This document shows positions 21,539-31,746 of a stretch of DNA of 39,195 nucleotides, in pieces. A program made the position numbers and the translations under genes. Under the pieces are notes generated by a model, which did not search any database, was not told the DNA's origin, and worked only from the letters and a program-made list of their open reading frames with translations. The stretch comes from a virus: positions 1-39,195 of IMG/VR virus record IMGVR_UViG_3300029448_006048, one strand, 5' to 3'. Numbering within the stretch: position 1 is the first letter of the stretch; each line of letters begins with the position of its first letter.

Positions 21539-24500
21539 ATGACAAAACGTAGTATAAATACTTCCATAGAAGAAAGACTGGTAAGTAATGAGCCTTTTGA
21601 GTATGCGCATCTTATAAAGTTTGAAAGACCTTTTAATGTAGATCCAGATGTTGACAAGCTCTATCGTACAAATGCAAATAGATATGCGTATTATACAGAT
21701 GCAGCTAGAGACATAAGTTTTAATGATGCAAGCACAGATCATACTGGTGCTTCAAACGGAAGTCAAATATACAGAGCAAACAGAATTGAATCAATTGGAG
21801 GGTATGCTGAAACAACAGCTCCTCGTGCTACGAACATGTCTTTGAAGCTTTCTGGAAATCACTTAGGTACTTCTGTTTCTGTAACAGGAGACTTTAGTAG
21901 TGCAGCTTTTACAGTAGACTCTACTTTTCATGATGACAGAGATGCTACAGATCTAATAGACTTTGGATTTCGTGAAGGCGATAAAGTAAAATTAACAAAG
22001 AACAGCGGTACATTTAGTACTGGTGTAACTTCTGTAACTTATATTATTACTGGCTTTACAACTGATAATCGTAAAATGACATTTGCTACTACAGGAAATG
22101 ATACAGACGACACAACAACTTATCCCACAGATACAAGCGTAGCAGTAACCATATCTTTAGAGTCTGATGAGTTAAAAGCAATTTTTAACACAAGACCTAC
22201 CGAAATTTTAGCTAGTCCTAACTTCTTAAACAGAGAAGTATTTATTCACAAAGTATTTATTGACCCAGAAACAGGGGATATACTTGGTAATTCTTCTGTG
22301 CTATTATTTAAAGGTATTATTGCTTCTTGCAAAATTAATGAAGGATTACAAAGTTCTATTGTTGAATGGAATTTATCTAGTCATTGGGCAGACTTCAATC
22401 AAGTTGTTGGAAGAATAACAACAGATGAAATACATAGAGCACTAAGTTTCAAAGGTGTACCTAGTAAAGAAGACGCCCTAAAACCTGAATATGCTAGTGA
22501 TCTAGGCTTTATTCATTCAGAAACAACACTAAGTCAAATAGTAAACTATACTACTTATGAAACGGCGTATGAACAAAAAAGCAAAAAAAGAGGAGCTTTT
22601 GGATGGGGTGGACGAAAGTATTGGTTAGAAGAAAGTCAGGTACCAGTAAATAATGAAATTGACTTAAATATAGGACTTAGTGCAAAGTACTTGCCTGTAG
22701 TATATGGTGTACAAAGAGTAAAAGGAATACCTGTATTTGCAGATACAGCAGAAGAGAACGCACAAATTGTTTATATGGCTCATGCTCTCTGTGAAGGAGA
22801 GATACATGGTATCTATAATGTATATATAGGTGGAGTATCTTTAATTTGTACAGACAAACCAGACTTTACAGTAAGGAATGCAGGCAGTGGAAACGATAGA
22901 GATAATAGCCAACTACAATGTTATGGCCGAGTAGACACAGGAAATACTATAGGAGGTAAAGCTGCAGCACAGGTAGCAGCTTCTATAGGAGCATTTAAAG
23001 ACGATAATTCAGAGTTAGTTGAGGCGATAGAAGAAGCCAAGAAAAATGGAGATACTGAACTAGTTCAAACTCTTTTTGGATTACTTCAGGTTAGAGGTGT
23101 AAAGCATTATCATAATATAGCAGATTCAGCTTGGACAGGCGCTAACTCAAACAGTGTTACTGCGTCAGATGCGTTTGGAATGCAAGACAATGAATTTGCA
23201 ACAATCGATCATCCTACAAATAGTATGTTTTCTATACATAAAGGATCGTTAACACAATCAGCAAATGGAATGTTAGTTACTAGGGCAAATGGAGCAGACG
23301 GTTATCAATTTAAAAGACAAGCAGATTTTTACAGTAGCACCCTTCCTTATTGGAGCCCTAATCATAGATTACGAGATACAGCTTACACAGTTACTTCTCA
23401 TGTATTAAGCGCAGACCAAACAACCACACCAGAACTAGAATATGTTATTAAAGGAAAAGTACTTGATTGTTTTAATTATGACAACTCTTATATTCCTGAT
23501 CCAACTTTAGGCTCTAGTGACGATCATGCAGACTTCTTAGAAGGAGACACAGTAACCGTTGAAAGAAGTACTGATGGATCAAGTTGGTCTACTACTACTG
23601 TAGAAGGAGATGGAAGTGATACTAGTTTTAGAATATTACATAAATATACCTTACATACAAATAATAAAACTTCTCATTATAGATTTATACTAGACTCTGC
23701 CCCAGATTTAGACGCAGTAAATGGAATACCAGCAAAAACTTATTTAAGAATGAAGAAGACTGGTTCTAATGATTACTGGCATATGAGAACATGGAACTAC
23801 AAAAATTTTACTGGATCAACATTTACACTTCATAGAAAAAGTCCTTCTGCAATAACAGTAAATGGAGATAATGAAATAGTACTTACTTTTGGAGGTAATA
23901 GTGGAAATGACGCACTTAACTTAAAAGCAGGTTATGATGCGGAAATGACAAATGCTACTAAAGAGCCGGGAAAAGTTCTTTATGATGTTCATGTAGGCGG
24001 GATAGCTTCTTTAGGGCATCTACCACGAGGACCTATTAGAGGTGTTTGGTCTGGTACTTATGGTAACTGGGGTGATCAGTTAACTTTAAAAGGAATGAAG
24101 TACGTAGCAGCCGATAATGGTAATGTTGCGATTGATGCTATTACTGATGTATTAACAAAAGTTAAAGTATTTAAATCAAGAAACTTCTTTATGGGAGGCG
24201 GTGGTGCTTTTACTAATTTTACTAATAATTCAGATTTAACAGGGGCAAGAATAACTATTGACCAAACAGGAGAAACTAGAATTATTGATAATTATGTTGG
24301 TTCAGATAGACGAGCAGAAGTAGATGAAGCTTTTACAACTATAACAGAAACTAACTATGATACAGGATTAACATTTTCAGTCAGTGAGTTAACTGCAGAT
24401 AGACGAGCATCAAGTAATCCAGCAATGCAATTATTAGATTACATGAGTAGTGATAGGTATGGTAAAAACTTAGATACAAATAATGATGTAGATTTAGCTT

Positions 24501-27475
24501 CTTTTATAACAAGTGCAAGACTATGTGATGTTAGATCAGATGTAAAAGCAATGCTCACAGCAAATGAGTCAAGTATAGCTGTTGGAGACATTTATAAGCT
24601 TGTAGATTCTAATGGATTGCATATTGCTTCAGGAAAAGTATCAGCTGATGAAGTCCAAGACTCAAGATCAAAGATAACCTTTAGTGAAGTTTCTGGAAAA
24701 TTTTATAGACTATACTCTAGTGCAATAACGTACAAACTTGGAGAGTTTATTATAACTTCTAATGGCAATGTATATAAAGTAACTACTGCAGGTGTAAAAG
24801 ATGAACCAGTTCATGAGTCAGGCACTACAGGAGGTATGCAGTTTGTTAGTAATAAACAAATACCTTTAACTAAAGTATCAGGCTCTGGCCCTAGTAGTAT
24901 AACTATTGATGCTGCTTATGATATTAGTTATTCTTTATATGATTCTGACTTTGTAAAGTATTGGAGATATGTTGGGTGGGAAGAACCAAAACAATGTTTT
25001 GTGACTAGGCATCAAACAAATATAACAATAGATACTAGTAAATCAGTATTTTCTAATATAAATGCTTTTTTAGTGCATATGAACGGTATGTTATCATACA
25101 GCAATGGTAAATATAGTTTAGATATTGAAACACAGGCATCCGCACCAACCACAAGTTCTTCTTTTAATTCTGTTAATTATACTTGGAATGTAAATCCAGA
25201 ATATATTGATAATTCAGATATAATTGGTAGCATAGGTCTTGTTGATAATTCTCAGAAAAATGCAAAAAATACTGTAAAAGCAAGTATACCTGATCCTCAA
25301 AATAATTTTGGATCTAGAAGTGTTACTTATTTTAATGGCGAGTATCTAAAAGCGGATAGAGATGTTCCAAAAACAGCAAGCTATAATTTAAATGGTATAA
25401 CAAACTATTACAATGCTCGTTTAGCTGCAGAGTACGCTTTAAAACAAAGTAGATTTAATCAAGAAATTTCATTTACAGTTGGACAAAAAGGACTGCTTTT
25501 AAAAGCAGGTCAAGTTATAGCACTTACCTATGAACCTTTTGGTTTTTCAAGCAAATTATTTAGATTAGAAAACTTAAATTTTAATCCAAATTGTACAGTA
25601 TCAATAAAAGCAACAGAGTACAATGCAGATGCTTATGAGATAACAACTTCTAGAGCAGATGTAATTAGAAGAGAGGGAGCAACTCAAGCAGCACCATTAG
25701 CAGCACCTGATGCTCCTACTAGTTTAGCTGCAACGACAACAAAACCAGGAACAGTAATTTTAACATGGAATAATCCTTCTTCCTTTAGAGATGAAAGTGA
25801 TGATATTGAAATTTGGGCATCAGATGATAATAATAGAGCAAATGCTACTCGTATACACATCTGTGATAATGAAACAAATTTTTCATATACTACTGCAGCG
25901 GCAGGTACAAAGTATTACTGGGTACGAAACAGAAGATTAACAACAACTTTAGGAACTCAATCATCATACATTACTTCAGCATATCATCCAACAAGTGCTA
26001 CTGGTGGAGTAACAGGTACTTCAAAAATACTATCTCCAGTAGTGGATATAAATGTAGCTGCAATAATAATTAATTTTGATTCAGACGGTGTTTTAACACC
26101 TAGCGGATCAGCACAGGATGTTGCTTTAACAGTAACTAGACAAAACTTAGTATCTACTCCAACAATTCAATTACTTGATGCAGATGGTAGTTCTCAATCA
26201 GATATGCAATTTACAAATGGAAGTGTAAGTATATCAGGAACAACAGCAACGGTTGATGCAAGTACAGCTACTGCATCCACCACACCAAAAATAGTTAAAG
26301 TAACAGTTGCAGAAGGTGGAGATACTTATACTAGAACAGTTCCAATTTCAATAGCACAGTCTGGAGGTGGAGCACCAGGCCCGGCAGGACCTGCAGGACC
26401 AGCTGGTGTTCGTGATGGTGGTTTCTTCTCATATGAAGAAGCTTCTACAGGAGGACTAAGCCAGGCACAAGTAGCAACGTGGGTTGGAACTTTAGATGAT
26501 GCAACTGCAAATGCAATAGCTGCGCTAGTTATAGCTTCAGCAGCTGATAATACAATTAGACCGAACGATAGAGTACTCGTGACAGACAATAGCGAACAAA
26601 AAGCAGGTATTAGAATATACACAGCCGCTGCAACAGCAACAGCTTCAGAAGCAGATGCGGCAGACTTTAGTTCTTTAGTAGAACAACATATTAGCGGTTC
26701 TTTACTTGTTGATGGCACACTAAGTGCAGAAAAAATTACATCAAATGCAAACTTTACAAATAATTTAAGTGTATCAAGTGCACTAACACTTGGTGCTACT
26801 GGTGGAACAGGAGTATTTAAAACTCCTAATAAAGACAGCTTTACTGATACCACAGATGGATTTTATTTAGATACTAGTGGTAACTTCTATTTAGGAGATG
26901 GAACAAACTTTTTAAAATATGCAGCAGGTGGCACAGTAAGTTTAGGTGGAACACTAGATATAACAGGACCAACAGGACCAGCCGGAAGTAATGGTAGTAA
27001 TGGTAGTAATGGTAGTGATGGTGCTACAGGACCAACAGGACCAAACGGACCAACAGGGCCCGCAGGCCCAGCAGGTTCAACAGGACCTTCAGGAGCAACA
27101 GGACCTGCAGGACCGGGAGGCTCTGCAGGACAAAATGCACCAGGTTTTTACTTTATTACAAGTTCTGATACAGCTGTAACATCTGATAGAATAACAAATG
27201 CAAAAATTCAAGCTGCAACAGGTAGAACAGGTGGATTGTATGCAATAACAGGAGATACTTGTACGGTCGTTGCAAGTAATAGTTCAGCTTCAGCAGCTTA
27301 TCAATATGGTGGTAGTAGCTGGTCATCAGTAACTTCAAAAATAGACGGAAGTTTAGTTGTAACAGGAACACTTGCAGGAGATAGAATACAAGCATCTTCA
27401 ACAATAACAGTAGGTAGCGCCGCACAAATATTATTAGATGGCGGTAACAACAGGATATTAATAGCGGATTCATAA
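21539..27475 (+). CDS. Tail tip / central fibre protein (J-like) with Fn3 and collagen-like tracts
   Basis: This is a 1978-residue protein. The N-terminal part (about 1-300) looks like a fused gpL/DUF2163-type tip module ([19 protein letters not shown], then [15 protein letters not shown]). Residues about 340-480 show the J-type hub ([19 protein letters not shown], then [14 protein letters not shown]). Residues about 1220-1375 hold another conserved tip region. A fibronectin type III domain covers about 1390-1480 ([20 protein letters not shown]). A short collagen-like tract follows near 1611 and a long one at about 1810-1866, with a DUF1983-like segment ([16 protein letters not shown]) between. 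The C-terminus repeats that theme ([14 protein letters not shown]). It probably recognises the host and triggers DNA release. The boundaries are approximate. Confidence 0.87.
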   Translation: MTKRSINTSIEERLVSNEPFEYAHLIKFERPFNVDPDVDKLYRTNANRYAYYTDAARDISFNDASTDHTGASNGSQIYRANRIESIGGYAETTAPRATNMSLKLSGNHLGTSVSVTGDFSSAAFTVDSTFHDDRDATDLIDFGFREGDKVKLTKNSGTFSTGVTSVTYIITGFTTDNRKMTFATTGNDTDDTTTYPTDTSVAVTISLESDELKAIFNTRPTEILASPNFLNREVFIHKVFIDPETGDILGNSSVLLFKGIIASCKINEGLQSSIVEWNLSSHWADFNQVVGRITTDEIHRALSFKGVPSKEDALKPEYASDLGFIHSETTLSQIVNYTTYETAYEQKSKKRGAFGWGGRKYWLEESQVPVNNEIDLNIGLSAKYLPVVYGVQRVKGIPVFADTAEENAQIVYMAHALCEGEIHGIYNVYIGGVSLICTDKPDFTVRNAGSGNDRDNSQLQCYGRVDTGNTIGGKAAAQVAASIGAFKDDNSELVEAIEEAKKNGDTELVQTLFGLLQVRGVKHYHNIADSAWTGANSNSVTASDAFGMQDNEFATIDHPTNSMFSIHKGSLTQSANGMLVTRANGADGYQFKRQADFYSSTLPYWSPNHRLRDTAYTVTSHVLSADQTTTPELEYVIKGKVLDCFNYDNSYIPDPTLGSSDDHADFLEGDTVTVERSTDGSSWSTTTVEGDGSDTSFRILHKYTLHTNNKTSHYRFILDSAPDLDAVNGIPAKTYLRMKKTGSNDYWHMRTWNYKNFTGSTFTLHRKSPSAITVNGDNEIVLTFGGNSGNDALNLKAGYDAEMTNATKEPGKVLYDVHVGGIASLGHLPRGPIRGVWSGTYGNWGDQLTLKGMKYVAADNGNVAIDAITDVLTKVKVFKSRNFFMGGGGAFTNFTNNSDLTGARITIDQTGETRIIDNYVGSDRRAEVDEAFTTITETNYDTGLTFSVSELTADRRASSNPAMQLLDYMSSDRYGKNLDTNNDVDLASFITSARLCDVRSDVKAMLTANESSIAVGDIYKLVDSNGLHIASGKVSADEVQDSRSKITFSEVSGKFYRLYSSAITYKLGEFIITSNGNVYKVTTAGVKDEPVHESGTTGGMQFVSNKQIPLTKVSGSGPSSITIDAAYDISYSLYDSDFVKYWRYVGWEEPKQCFVTRHQTNITIDTSKSVFSNINAFLVHMNGMLSYSNGKYSLDIETQASAPTTSSSFNSVNYTWNVNPEYIDNSDIIGSIGLVDNSQKNAKNTVKASIPDPQNNFGSRSVTYFNGEYLKADRDVPKTASYNLNGITNYYNARLAAEYALKQSRFNQEISFTVGQKGLLLKAGQVIALTYEPFGFSSKLFRLENLNFNPNCTVSIKATEYNADAYEITTSRADVIRREGATQAAPLAAPDAPTSLAATTTKPGTVILTWNNPSSFRDESDDIEIWASDDNNRANATRIHICDNETNFSYTTAAAGTKYYWVRNRRLTTTLGTQSSYITSAYHPTSATGGVTGTSKILSPVVDINVAAIIINFDSDGVLTPSGSAQDVALTVTRQNLVSTPTIQLLDADGSSQSDMQFTNGSVSISGTTATVDASTATASTTPKIVKVTVAEGGDTYTRTVPISIAQSGGGAPGPAGPAGPAGVRDGGFFSYEEASTGGLSQAQVATWVGTLDDATANAIAALVIASAADNTIRPNDRVLVTDNSEQKAGIRIYTAAATATASEADAADFSSLVEQHISGSLLVDGTLSAEKITSNANFTNNLSVSSALTLGATGGTGVFKTPNKDSFTDTTDGFYLDTSGNFYLGDGTNFLKYAAGGTVSLGGTLDITGPTGPAGSNGSNGSNGSDGATGPTGPNGPTGPAGPAGSTGPSGATGPAGPGGSAGQNAPGFYFITSSDTAVTSDRITNAKIQAATGRTGGLYAITGDTCTVVASNSSASAAYQYGGSSWSSVTSKIDGSLVVTGTLAGDRIQASSTITVGSAAQILLDGGNNRILIADS
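26369..26407 (+). repeat. Short collagen-like Gly-X-Y tract
   Basis: This codes four Gly-X-Y triplets (GAP and three GPA) plus a final Gly, in frame with the tip protein. It directly follows a beta domain and precedes a helical segment, as a trimerising hinge. Confidence 0.9.
26966..27136 (+). repeat. Long collagen-like Gly-X-Y tract, 19 triplets
   Basis: Nineteen unbroken Gly-X-Y triplets in frame, with proline-rich GPT/GPA/GPN units and three GSN repeats in a row. They should form a trimeric collagen-type stalk near the C-terminus of the tip protein. The DNA repeats ACAGGACC-type units and is a likely site of slippage. Confidence 0.92.
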
Positions 27476-28002
27476 TGGCAAATAGAGTATTAATGGGAAA
27501 TAGATCAAGTGGAGGATATGGACTATATGTTTCAAAAGCAAATAGTAATGTACTTACTTGTGACGATAAAGATTTATTACTTAGCAGTAATGCAAAAGTA
27601 AGTGGCGCAATGCCTGTATATGCAGGTGGTTCACAATCTTCTTTATCAGGCAGTCTAAATTTTTTAACTACAGGAAGTAAAGATAACTTAGGATATATTC
27701 CTTTAGTGATTGCAACTGAAAATGAAAATAGAGTATGGAACTGGGGAGCAAAGACATCAGGAGCAGCTGACATTCAATTAAATCAAAATAATGTATCTTG
27801 TTTTACTTATACAAGTAGCACAATAACTCCTTCACAAATAAACGCTTTCCCTGCTAACAATCCGAGTGGAGTAACAGACGGAAGAAGAACTTCATCAGGT
27901 GACTATGGTTCAAATACAGGAGGAACTCAGGCTTGTACTGGACTAGAGTTTGTTGTACTAAAAATGCCTTGTGCATTTGGACATATGAGTGGGTACTATT
28001 AA
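27475..28002 (+). CDS. Tandem paralogue 1, probable tail-tip adhesin
   Basis: This 175-residue protein begins on the last base of the tip-protein stop. Its N-terminal 20 residues ([20 protein letters not shown]) are shared with the two following genes, while the rest diverges. A conserved piece (SKDNLGYIPLVI) also recurs in paralogue 3 (HNLGYIPLFA). The C-terminal part is beta-rich, with a GGTQACTGLEFVV strand near the end. The arrangement suggests a shared attachment tag for the tail tip with different binding or folding domains. Function is inferred from position and repetition. Confidence 0.65.
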   Translation: MANRVLMGNRSSGGYGLYVSKANSNVLTCDDKDLLLSSNAKVSGAMPVYAGGSQSSLSGSLNFLTTGSKDNLGYIPLVIATENENRVWNWGAKTSGAADIQLNQNNVSCFTYTSSTITPSQINAFPANNPSGVTDGRRTSSGDYGSNTGGTQACTGLEFVVLKMPCAFGHMSGYY

Positions 28003-28448
28003 TGGCAAATAGAGTATTATTAGGAAATAGATCAACAGGTGGATACGGTTTATATGTATCTGAATCTGGACAAAATGTACTAACTTGTAGTAAAGATAAA
28101 TTATTATTTTTTACAGATTCAGGAGAGACAGGATCTTCTTTTGTAACAAAAGGTATGCATCAAGCTGTACCTTTTTCAGGAGGAACAGGAAGCACTGCTC
28201 CAGTTACAAAAAACACAGTAAACTTAAGCAGTGCAAGTACTGCAAGTTTAAGTTATCAAAACTTAGGAAGCAATAATTTTCTTTATACTGCAAAAAATTA
28301 TCAATCAAATGCAAATACAAGTAGTTTTGAGCAGGGAGCAAATTTCACTTCAGTAGGAGCAACAGGAGCCACAATCAATAGACTAGGAACAGGTCAGTCT
28401 TATGATGTGGTAGTATTTAAAAAACTAAGCAGTAATGCATTATATTAA
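28002..28448 (+). CDS. Tandem paralogue 2, probable tail-tip adhesin
   Basis: I place the start at the ATG at 28002, which overlaps the previous TAA by one base and gives the shared MANRVLLGNRSTGGYGLYVS tag; an in-frame start at 27933 lies inside the previous gene and is unlikely. The product has 148 residues, is rich in Ser, Thr, Asn and Gly (SSASTASLSYQNLGSNNF) and ends with SYDVVVFKKLSSN, similar in pattern to the end of paralogue 1. It lacks the LGYIPL segment seen in the other two. The likely role is as for paralogue 1. Confidence 0.65.
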   Translation: MANRVLLGNRSTGGYGLYVSESGQNVLTCSKDKLLFFTDSGETGSSFVTKGMHQAVPFSGGTGSTAPVTKNTVNLSSASTASLSYQNLGSNNFLYTAKNYQSNANTSSFEQGANFTSVGATGATINRLGTGQSYDVVVFKKLSSNALY

Positions 28449-28450
28449 TT

Positions 28451-28933
28451 ATGGCAAATAGAATATTAGCAGGAAACAGATCAACAGGTGGTTACGGACT
28501 TTATGTTTCAAGAACAGGAGAAGATGTTACCTCAACTACAAACGCAATGGCTTTTGATTCAAGAGCAGCAAGTTCGCCTGTAGTACATAGCGGAGGAGAC
28601 GGCACAATAGCAGGTAGTACTAATTTAGGAACTGCTACAATCGCTCATAACTTAGGATATATACCTTTATTTGCAGTGAGGTGGTGTACTCAAGACGAAC
28701 TAGATGGTAATAACAAAGCAACAAAAGTTTTTGATCCTCGATACAGTCATATGATTAGTATTACTGAACCAGAAGGAATTGAAGAAATTGTACTTGTACC
28801 TTATGGAGTTTTTGTAACTATGGATTCTACTAATTTAGTTATAAGAAAATTCATGAAAGCAAATAGTGATGATGTAAACTATGCATATATAATTTTTAAA
28901 GAGCCCGATTACACAGGAGGACTGGGACTATGA
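28451..28933 (+). CDS. Tandem paralogue 3, probable tail-tip adhesin
   Basis: This 160-residue protein has the tag MANRILAGNRSTGGYGLYVS, after which the sequence is acidic and beta-rich, with HNLGYIPLFAVRWCTQDE, IVLVPYGVFVTMDSTNLVI and the terminal YAYIIFKEPDY. It starts 3 bases after paralogue 2 and overlaps the next gene by 4 bases. The three paralogues share the tag both in protein and in most DNA positions, so they arose by duplication, followed by strong divergence of the distal parts. Confidence 0.65.
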   Translation: MANRILAGNRSTGGYGLYVSRTGEDVTSTTNAMAFDSRAASSPVVHSGGDGTIAGSTNLGTATIAHNLGYIPLFAVRWCTQDELDGNNKATKVFDPRYSHMISITEPEGIEEIVLVPYGVFVTMDSTNLVIRKFMKANSDDVNYAYIIFKEPDYTGGLGL

Positions 28934-29349
28934 TGTATCATATATTTTTTGACAGTAATAAAGACATAGCGTGGTCATGCACTGCTCCAGTTACTGAAGC
29001 AATAAAAACAGAACAAAAATCAACACACAATTACGACTACTTACAGTATGACTGTGACCATGTGCCTAATGGCGAAGACTGGTATATTAATTCAGATGGA
29101 GACGCTGTTGTAGAAAAAACAGTTTTTAACCCTACATTTAGTACTTCTACACCAAATGTTGATGATGTCATAAATGTAACAGGAGTACCAGCAGGAACTC
29201 AAGTATTTTTAGATGGAACTTCAGCAGGAACAATGTCAGATACTACACTTACATTTACAGCACAACAAGCAGGAAATTTTGAGGTAGAGTTTAAAAAAGA
29301 CAAATATAAAGACTACTATAAATCAATAACAGTAGCGAGGTACACATAA
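28930..29349 (+). CDS. Small tail protein with beta-sandwich C-terminal domain
   Basis: This is a 139-residue protein. Residues 1-60 are a mixed fold (MYHIFFDSNKDIAWSC, then NYDYLQYDCDHVPNGEDW), and residues about 75-139 are an Ig- or PEGA-like beta domain (NVTGVPAGTQVFLDGTSAG, then FEVEFKKDKYKDYYKSITV). Similar proteins occur near tail genes of marine phages as I recall. Overlaps of 4 bases and 1 base with its neighbours show coupled translation. A fibre-assembly or adhesin-accessory role is inference. Confidence 0.6.
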   Translation: MMYHIFFDSNKDIAWSCTAPVTEAIKTEQKSTHNYDYLQYDCDHVPNGEDWYINSDGDAVVEKTVFNPTFSTSTPNVDDVINVTGVPAGTQVFLDGTSAGTMSDTTLTFTAQQAGNFEVEFKKDKYKDYYKSITVARYT

Positions 29350-29534
29350 TGAATATAAATTTAACAAAAGCTGGAGCAACAGCAGTAACAAAAAGAGCTT
29401 CTTATTACGAAGCTTTAACAACTCAGTTAGATAAACTATACCATGATATAGATAATGGCAAACTTGGGGAGGATGCAAAAACTTCTACCTTTTTTCTAGG
29501 TAGGAAGGCAGTAAAGGATAAATACCCGAAATAA
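29349..29534 (+). CDS. Small tail-module helical protein
   Basis: This 61-residue protein overlaps the previous stop by one base. The motif ASYYEALTTQLDKLYHDID and the C-terminal RKAVKDKYPK resemble a small conserved protein of marine phages placed beside fibre genes (typically with a YP-x-QLD-x-LYHDI core), sometimes thought to help tail-fibre assembly. It closes the transcription unit before the next promoter. Confidence 0.65.
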   Translation: MNINLTKAGATAVTKRASYYEALTTQLDKLYHDIDNGKLGEDAKTSTFFLGRKAVKDKYPK

Positions 29535-29567
29535 TACTTCTAGCATACCCCAACTAGAAAATATTTC

Positions 29568-29596
29568 TTGACAGATACCTTAGATTTTGGTATAAT
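29568..29596 (+). promoter_or_regulatory. Perfect-consensus extended -10 promoter (third of three)
   Basis: TTGACA at 29568-29573, a 17-base spacer and TATAAT at 29591-29596, preceded by TGG. It lies in the 86-base gap before the fibre module and so probably drives 29621 onward. The mRNA leader carries GGAG at 29606. Confidence 0.9.
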
Positions 29597-29620
29597 AACA
29601 TAAATGGAGAAAATAATAAA

Positions 29621-29956
29621 ATGGCGGCAGGAACCTACAATTTTACATTAGAGCAGGGAGCGACTTTTAATCGTATTCTAACCCTGCAAGAAAACAGCTC
29701 AGCTATGAACTTAACTGGCTACTCAGTTGCGTCTAAGTTTCGAGCAACTCATGACTCAGGTACTGTAGTGGGTACGTTTACGTGCACGATCAGTGATGCA
29801 GCCAATGGTAAGATAACAATGTCTATGACTAATAGTACTACCTCTGCGATTGAGGAAGGGATTTATGTATATGATTTAGAGATAACATCAGGCGCTGGAA
29901 GCGTTACCAGAGTACTACAAGGTAAAGTAACAGTAACACCCGAAGTAACTAGATAA
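29621..29956 (+). CDS. Baseplate/tail-fibre attachment-like small beta protein
   Basis: This is a 111-residue protein. The pattern TYNFTLEQGATFNRILTL, MNLTGYSVASKFRATHD, a G-IT-S-T core, EEGIYVYDLEITSG and final VTVTPEVTR matches a small beta-sandwich family I recognise from cyanophages and other tailed phages (BppU N-terminal-like). These connect fibres to the tail. It is first in the fibre transcription unit, with a GGAG site. The family call is fairly good; the exact role is inferred. Confidence 0.75.
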   Translation: MAAGTYNFTLEQGATFNRILTLQENSSAMNLTGYSVASKFRATHDSGTVVGTFTCTISDAANGKITMSMTNSTTSAIEEGIYVYDLEITSGAGSVTRVLQGKVTVTPEVTR

Positions 29957-30357
29957 TGGCGATCACAGTAACGATAACAGAAACTCCAACCTATGTAACA
30001 GTAGAGGAGAGTACTAATAGTGTTACTTTAAACCAAAGTGATAATCCTATCACTGTTACTACTACTACAGATTTAACACTACAAGCAGGTAGTGCTAGTG
30101 ATATATCATACCTTCAAACAGGCTCGCTACCTGGTGGTAATATTCAAGAAGCGTTATCAGATTTAGCAGACCAGTTTTTTAGGCAAGCATCCACACCATC
30201 TGGGGATAATTTAGCCGAAGGAGATCTATGGTACAATACTTCATCAGAAGAATTATTTGTATATAGACAAGTATCAGGTGGATTTGAATGGCATACAATT
30301 GCCTCAGCAGGGGGATCTTCTCCCACAAGCTTCACTTTAGACGGTGGATCGTTTTAG
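29956..30357 (+). CDS. Small fibre-module protein
   Basis: This is a 133-residue protein starting on the last base of the previous stop. The N-terminal 50 residues are Thr/Val-rich beta repeats (ITVTITETPTYVTVEEST). Then comes a helical segment (GGNIQEALSDLADQFF) and the motif GDLWYNTSSEELFVYRQV, common at fibre ends and hinges in marine phages, ending SFTLDGGSF. It is likely a structural link or short fibre. No specific family is assigned. Confidence 0.65.
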   Translation: MAITVTITETPTYVTVEESTNSVTLNQSDNPITVTTTTDLTLQAGSASDISYLQTGSLPGGNIQEALSDLADQFFRQASTPSGDNLAEGDLWYNTSSEELFVYRQVSGGFEWHTIASAGGSSPTSFTLDGGSF

Positions 30358-30366
30358 GACAACACA

Positions 30367-31551
30367 ATGGCAGTAAATGTAATAAAAATTAAAAGAACAA
30401 CAGGGGCTACTGCGCCTAGTTCTTTAAACGCAGGTGAATTAGCTTTCTCAGGTGGATCAGGTTCTCAAAGTAATTTGGGACAAAGGTTATTCATTGGCGA
30501 TCCAGCAAATTCAAATGCAGTAACAGTAATTGGTGGTAATTACTTTTCTAACCTTATGGATCATGTTCATGGTACAACAACAGCAAGTTCGGGATTAATT
30601 GTAGATGCAAATAAGTCGACTTCAGAGTTAAGAACACCAGCATTATACATAGGAACTTCGGGTTCAGACACCCTCGTAACTTCTACAGCCGCAGAACTTA
30701 ACATTTTAGATGGCGTTACTTCGACAGCAGCAGAATTGAATCTAGTAGATGGCTCATCTGCAGGCTCTGTTGTAAATAACAAAGCAGTCATCTACAATGG
30801 TTCTGGAAAGATAGTCGGTGAACTAGCAACAGCAGCACAACCGGCAATAACAAGTTTAGGTACTATAGCAGGATTAACAACTTCTGGAGCATTAGATTTA
30901 AATGGTACTACTATTGATATTGATGCAAGTGATGATGTTACAATCGACACTACTGATACTACAGGTGGAATAAAAATTGGAGCAGGTGTTTCTGGAGTTC
31001 CAGTAACAGTTGGTCATGGTACTTCAGAAGTAACGATTGGCGATAACTTAACAGTCACAGGAGATTTAACAGTAAGTGGTACAACTACTACTGTAAATTC
31101 AACAACAGTAGCAATAGCTGATCCAATTTTTGAGATCGGTGAATCTGGAAGTGATGATAACTTAGATCGTGGTATTAAAATGAAGTATAACTCTGGAGGA
31201 GCAAAAATTGCTTTCTTTGGTTATGATGATTCTGATGGTAAGTTCTTGCTTATTCCAGAAGCTTCAGAAAGTGGAAATACTTTTAGCGGAACTGCAGGTA
31301 TATTAAAAGCAGATACAGAAGGTAATGCAAGTACTGCAACTACTTTATCTACTGCTTCTCATAGTGTAGTAACAGCACTAGCAAACTTAGCTACTGTTGG
31401 AACAATTACAGGTGGAACATGGAATGCTACGGCTATCGGCCCAACAAAAGGTGGAACAGGGCTAACCTCACCGGGATCTTCAGGTCAGATTGCAGTATCA
31501 ACAGGCTCAGGATTTATAATGCAACATCTTGATGGAGGTACATACAGCTAA
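30367..31551 (+). CDS. Tail fibre protein, 394 residues
   Basis: The N-terminal KIKRTTGATAPSSLNAGELA is the usual attachment start of cyanophage-type fibres. Two tandem STAAELN-(I/L)-(L/V)-DG units follow (LVTSTAAELNILDGVTSTAA), then a beta-solenoid-like Thr/Gly-rich shaft (DNLTVTGDLTVSGTTTTV) and ADPIFEIGESGSDDN. The C-terminal TIGPTKGGTGLTSPGSSGQI-like segment (ATAIGPTKGGTGLTSP) is frequent in trimeric fibres. The shaft module also occurs in the 1689-residue fibre downstream. AGGAC lies before the ATG. Confidence 0.85.
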   Translation: MAVNVIKIKRTTGATAPSSLNAGELAFSGGSGSQSNLGQRLFIGDPANSNAVTVIGGNYFSNLMDHVHGTTTASSGLIVDANKSTSELRTPALYIGTSGSDTLVTSTAAELNILDGVTSTAAELNLVDGSSAGSVVNNKAVIYNGSGKIVGELATAAQPAITSLGTIAGLTTSGALDLNGTTIDIDASDDVTIDTTDTTGGIKIGAGVSGVPVTVGHGTSEVTIGDNLTVTGDLTVSGTTTTVNSTTVAIADPIFEIGESGSDDNLDRGIKMKYNSGGAKIAFFGYDDSDGKFLLIPEASESGNTFSGTAGILKADTEGNASTATTLSTASHSVVTALANLATVGTITGGTWNATAIGPTKGGTGLTSPGSSGQIAVSTGSGFIMQHLDGGTYS

Positions 31552-31742
31552 TGTCAACTACACAAATTAAATTAAAACGAAACACAAGTAACACAACCCC
31601 TCCTACAACTGACGATATATCAGTTGGGGAAATCGCAATAAGCGCAGTAGACGGAAAGATATATATTCGTAAAACGGATGATTCAATAGTAGCTCAACTA
31701 TCAAATGATGAAGCTATAGCACTGGCTATTGCACTAGGATAA
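31551..31742 (+). CDS. Short fibre-attachment-type protein, 63 residues
   Basis: It contains IKLKRNTSNTTPPTTDDISV and GEIAISAVDGKIYIRKTDD, the same type of N-terminal tag found on fibre proteins but with no shaft, ending after a short helix (SNDEAIALAIALG). It overlaps the previous stop by one base. It may cap or link other fibre proteins, or be a fibre whose distal part was lost; the intact start and stop favour a real small protein. Confidence 0.65.
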   Translation: MSTTQIKLKRNTSNTTPPTTDDISVGEIAISAVDGKIYIRKTDDSIVAQLSNDEAIALAIALG

Positions 31743-31746
31743 TAAT

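Noticed and set aside
26326-26853. Reverse-strand frame opposite the collagen region and others like it on the - strand
   Set aside because: Shadow frames caused by biased codon use in Ala/Ser/Thr/Gly-rich genes; every real gene here is on the + strand.
26991-27179. Frame coding a Gln/Val/Met repetitive peptide within the collagen tract
   Set aside because: Simply the shifted frame of the Gly-X-Y repeat.
27475-28933. Diversity-generating retroelement acting on the three paralogues
   Set aside because: No reverse transcriptase and no template/variable repeat pair were found in the window.
29538-29559. Possible terminator before the third promoter (TTCTAG ... CTAGAA)
   Set aside because: Only a 6-bp AT-rich stem with a 10-base loop and no T-run; too weak.
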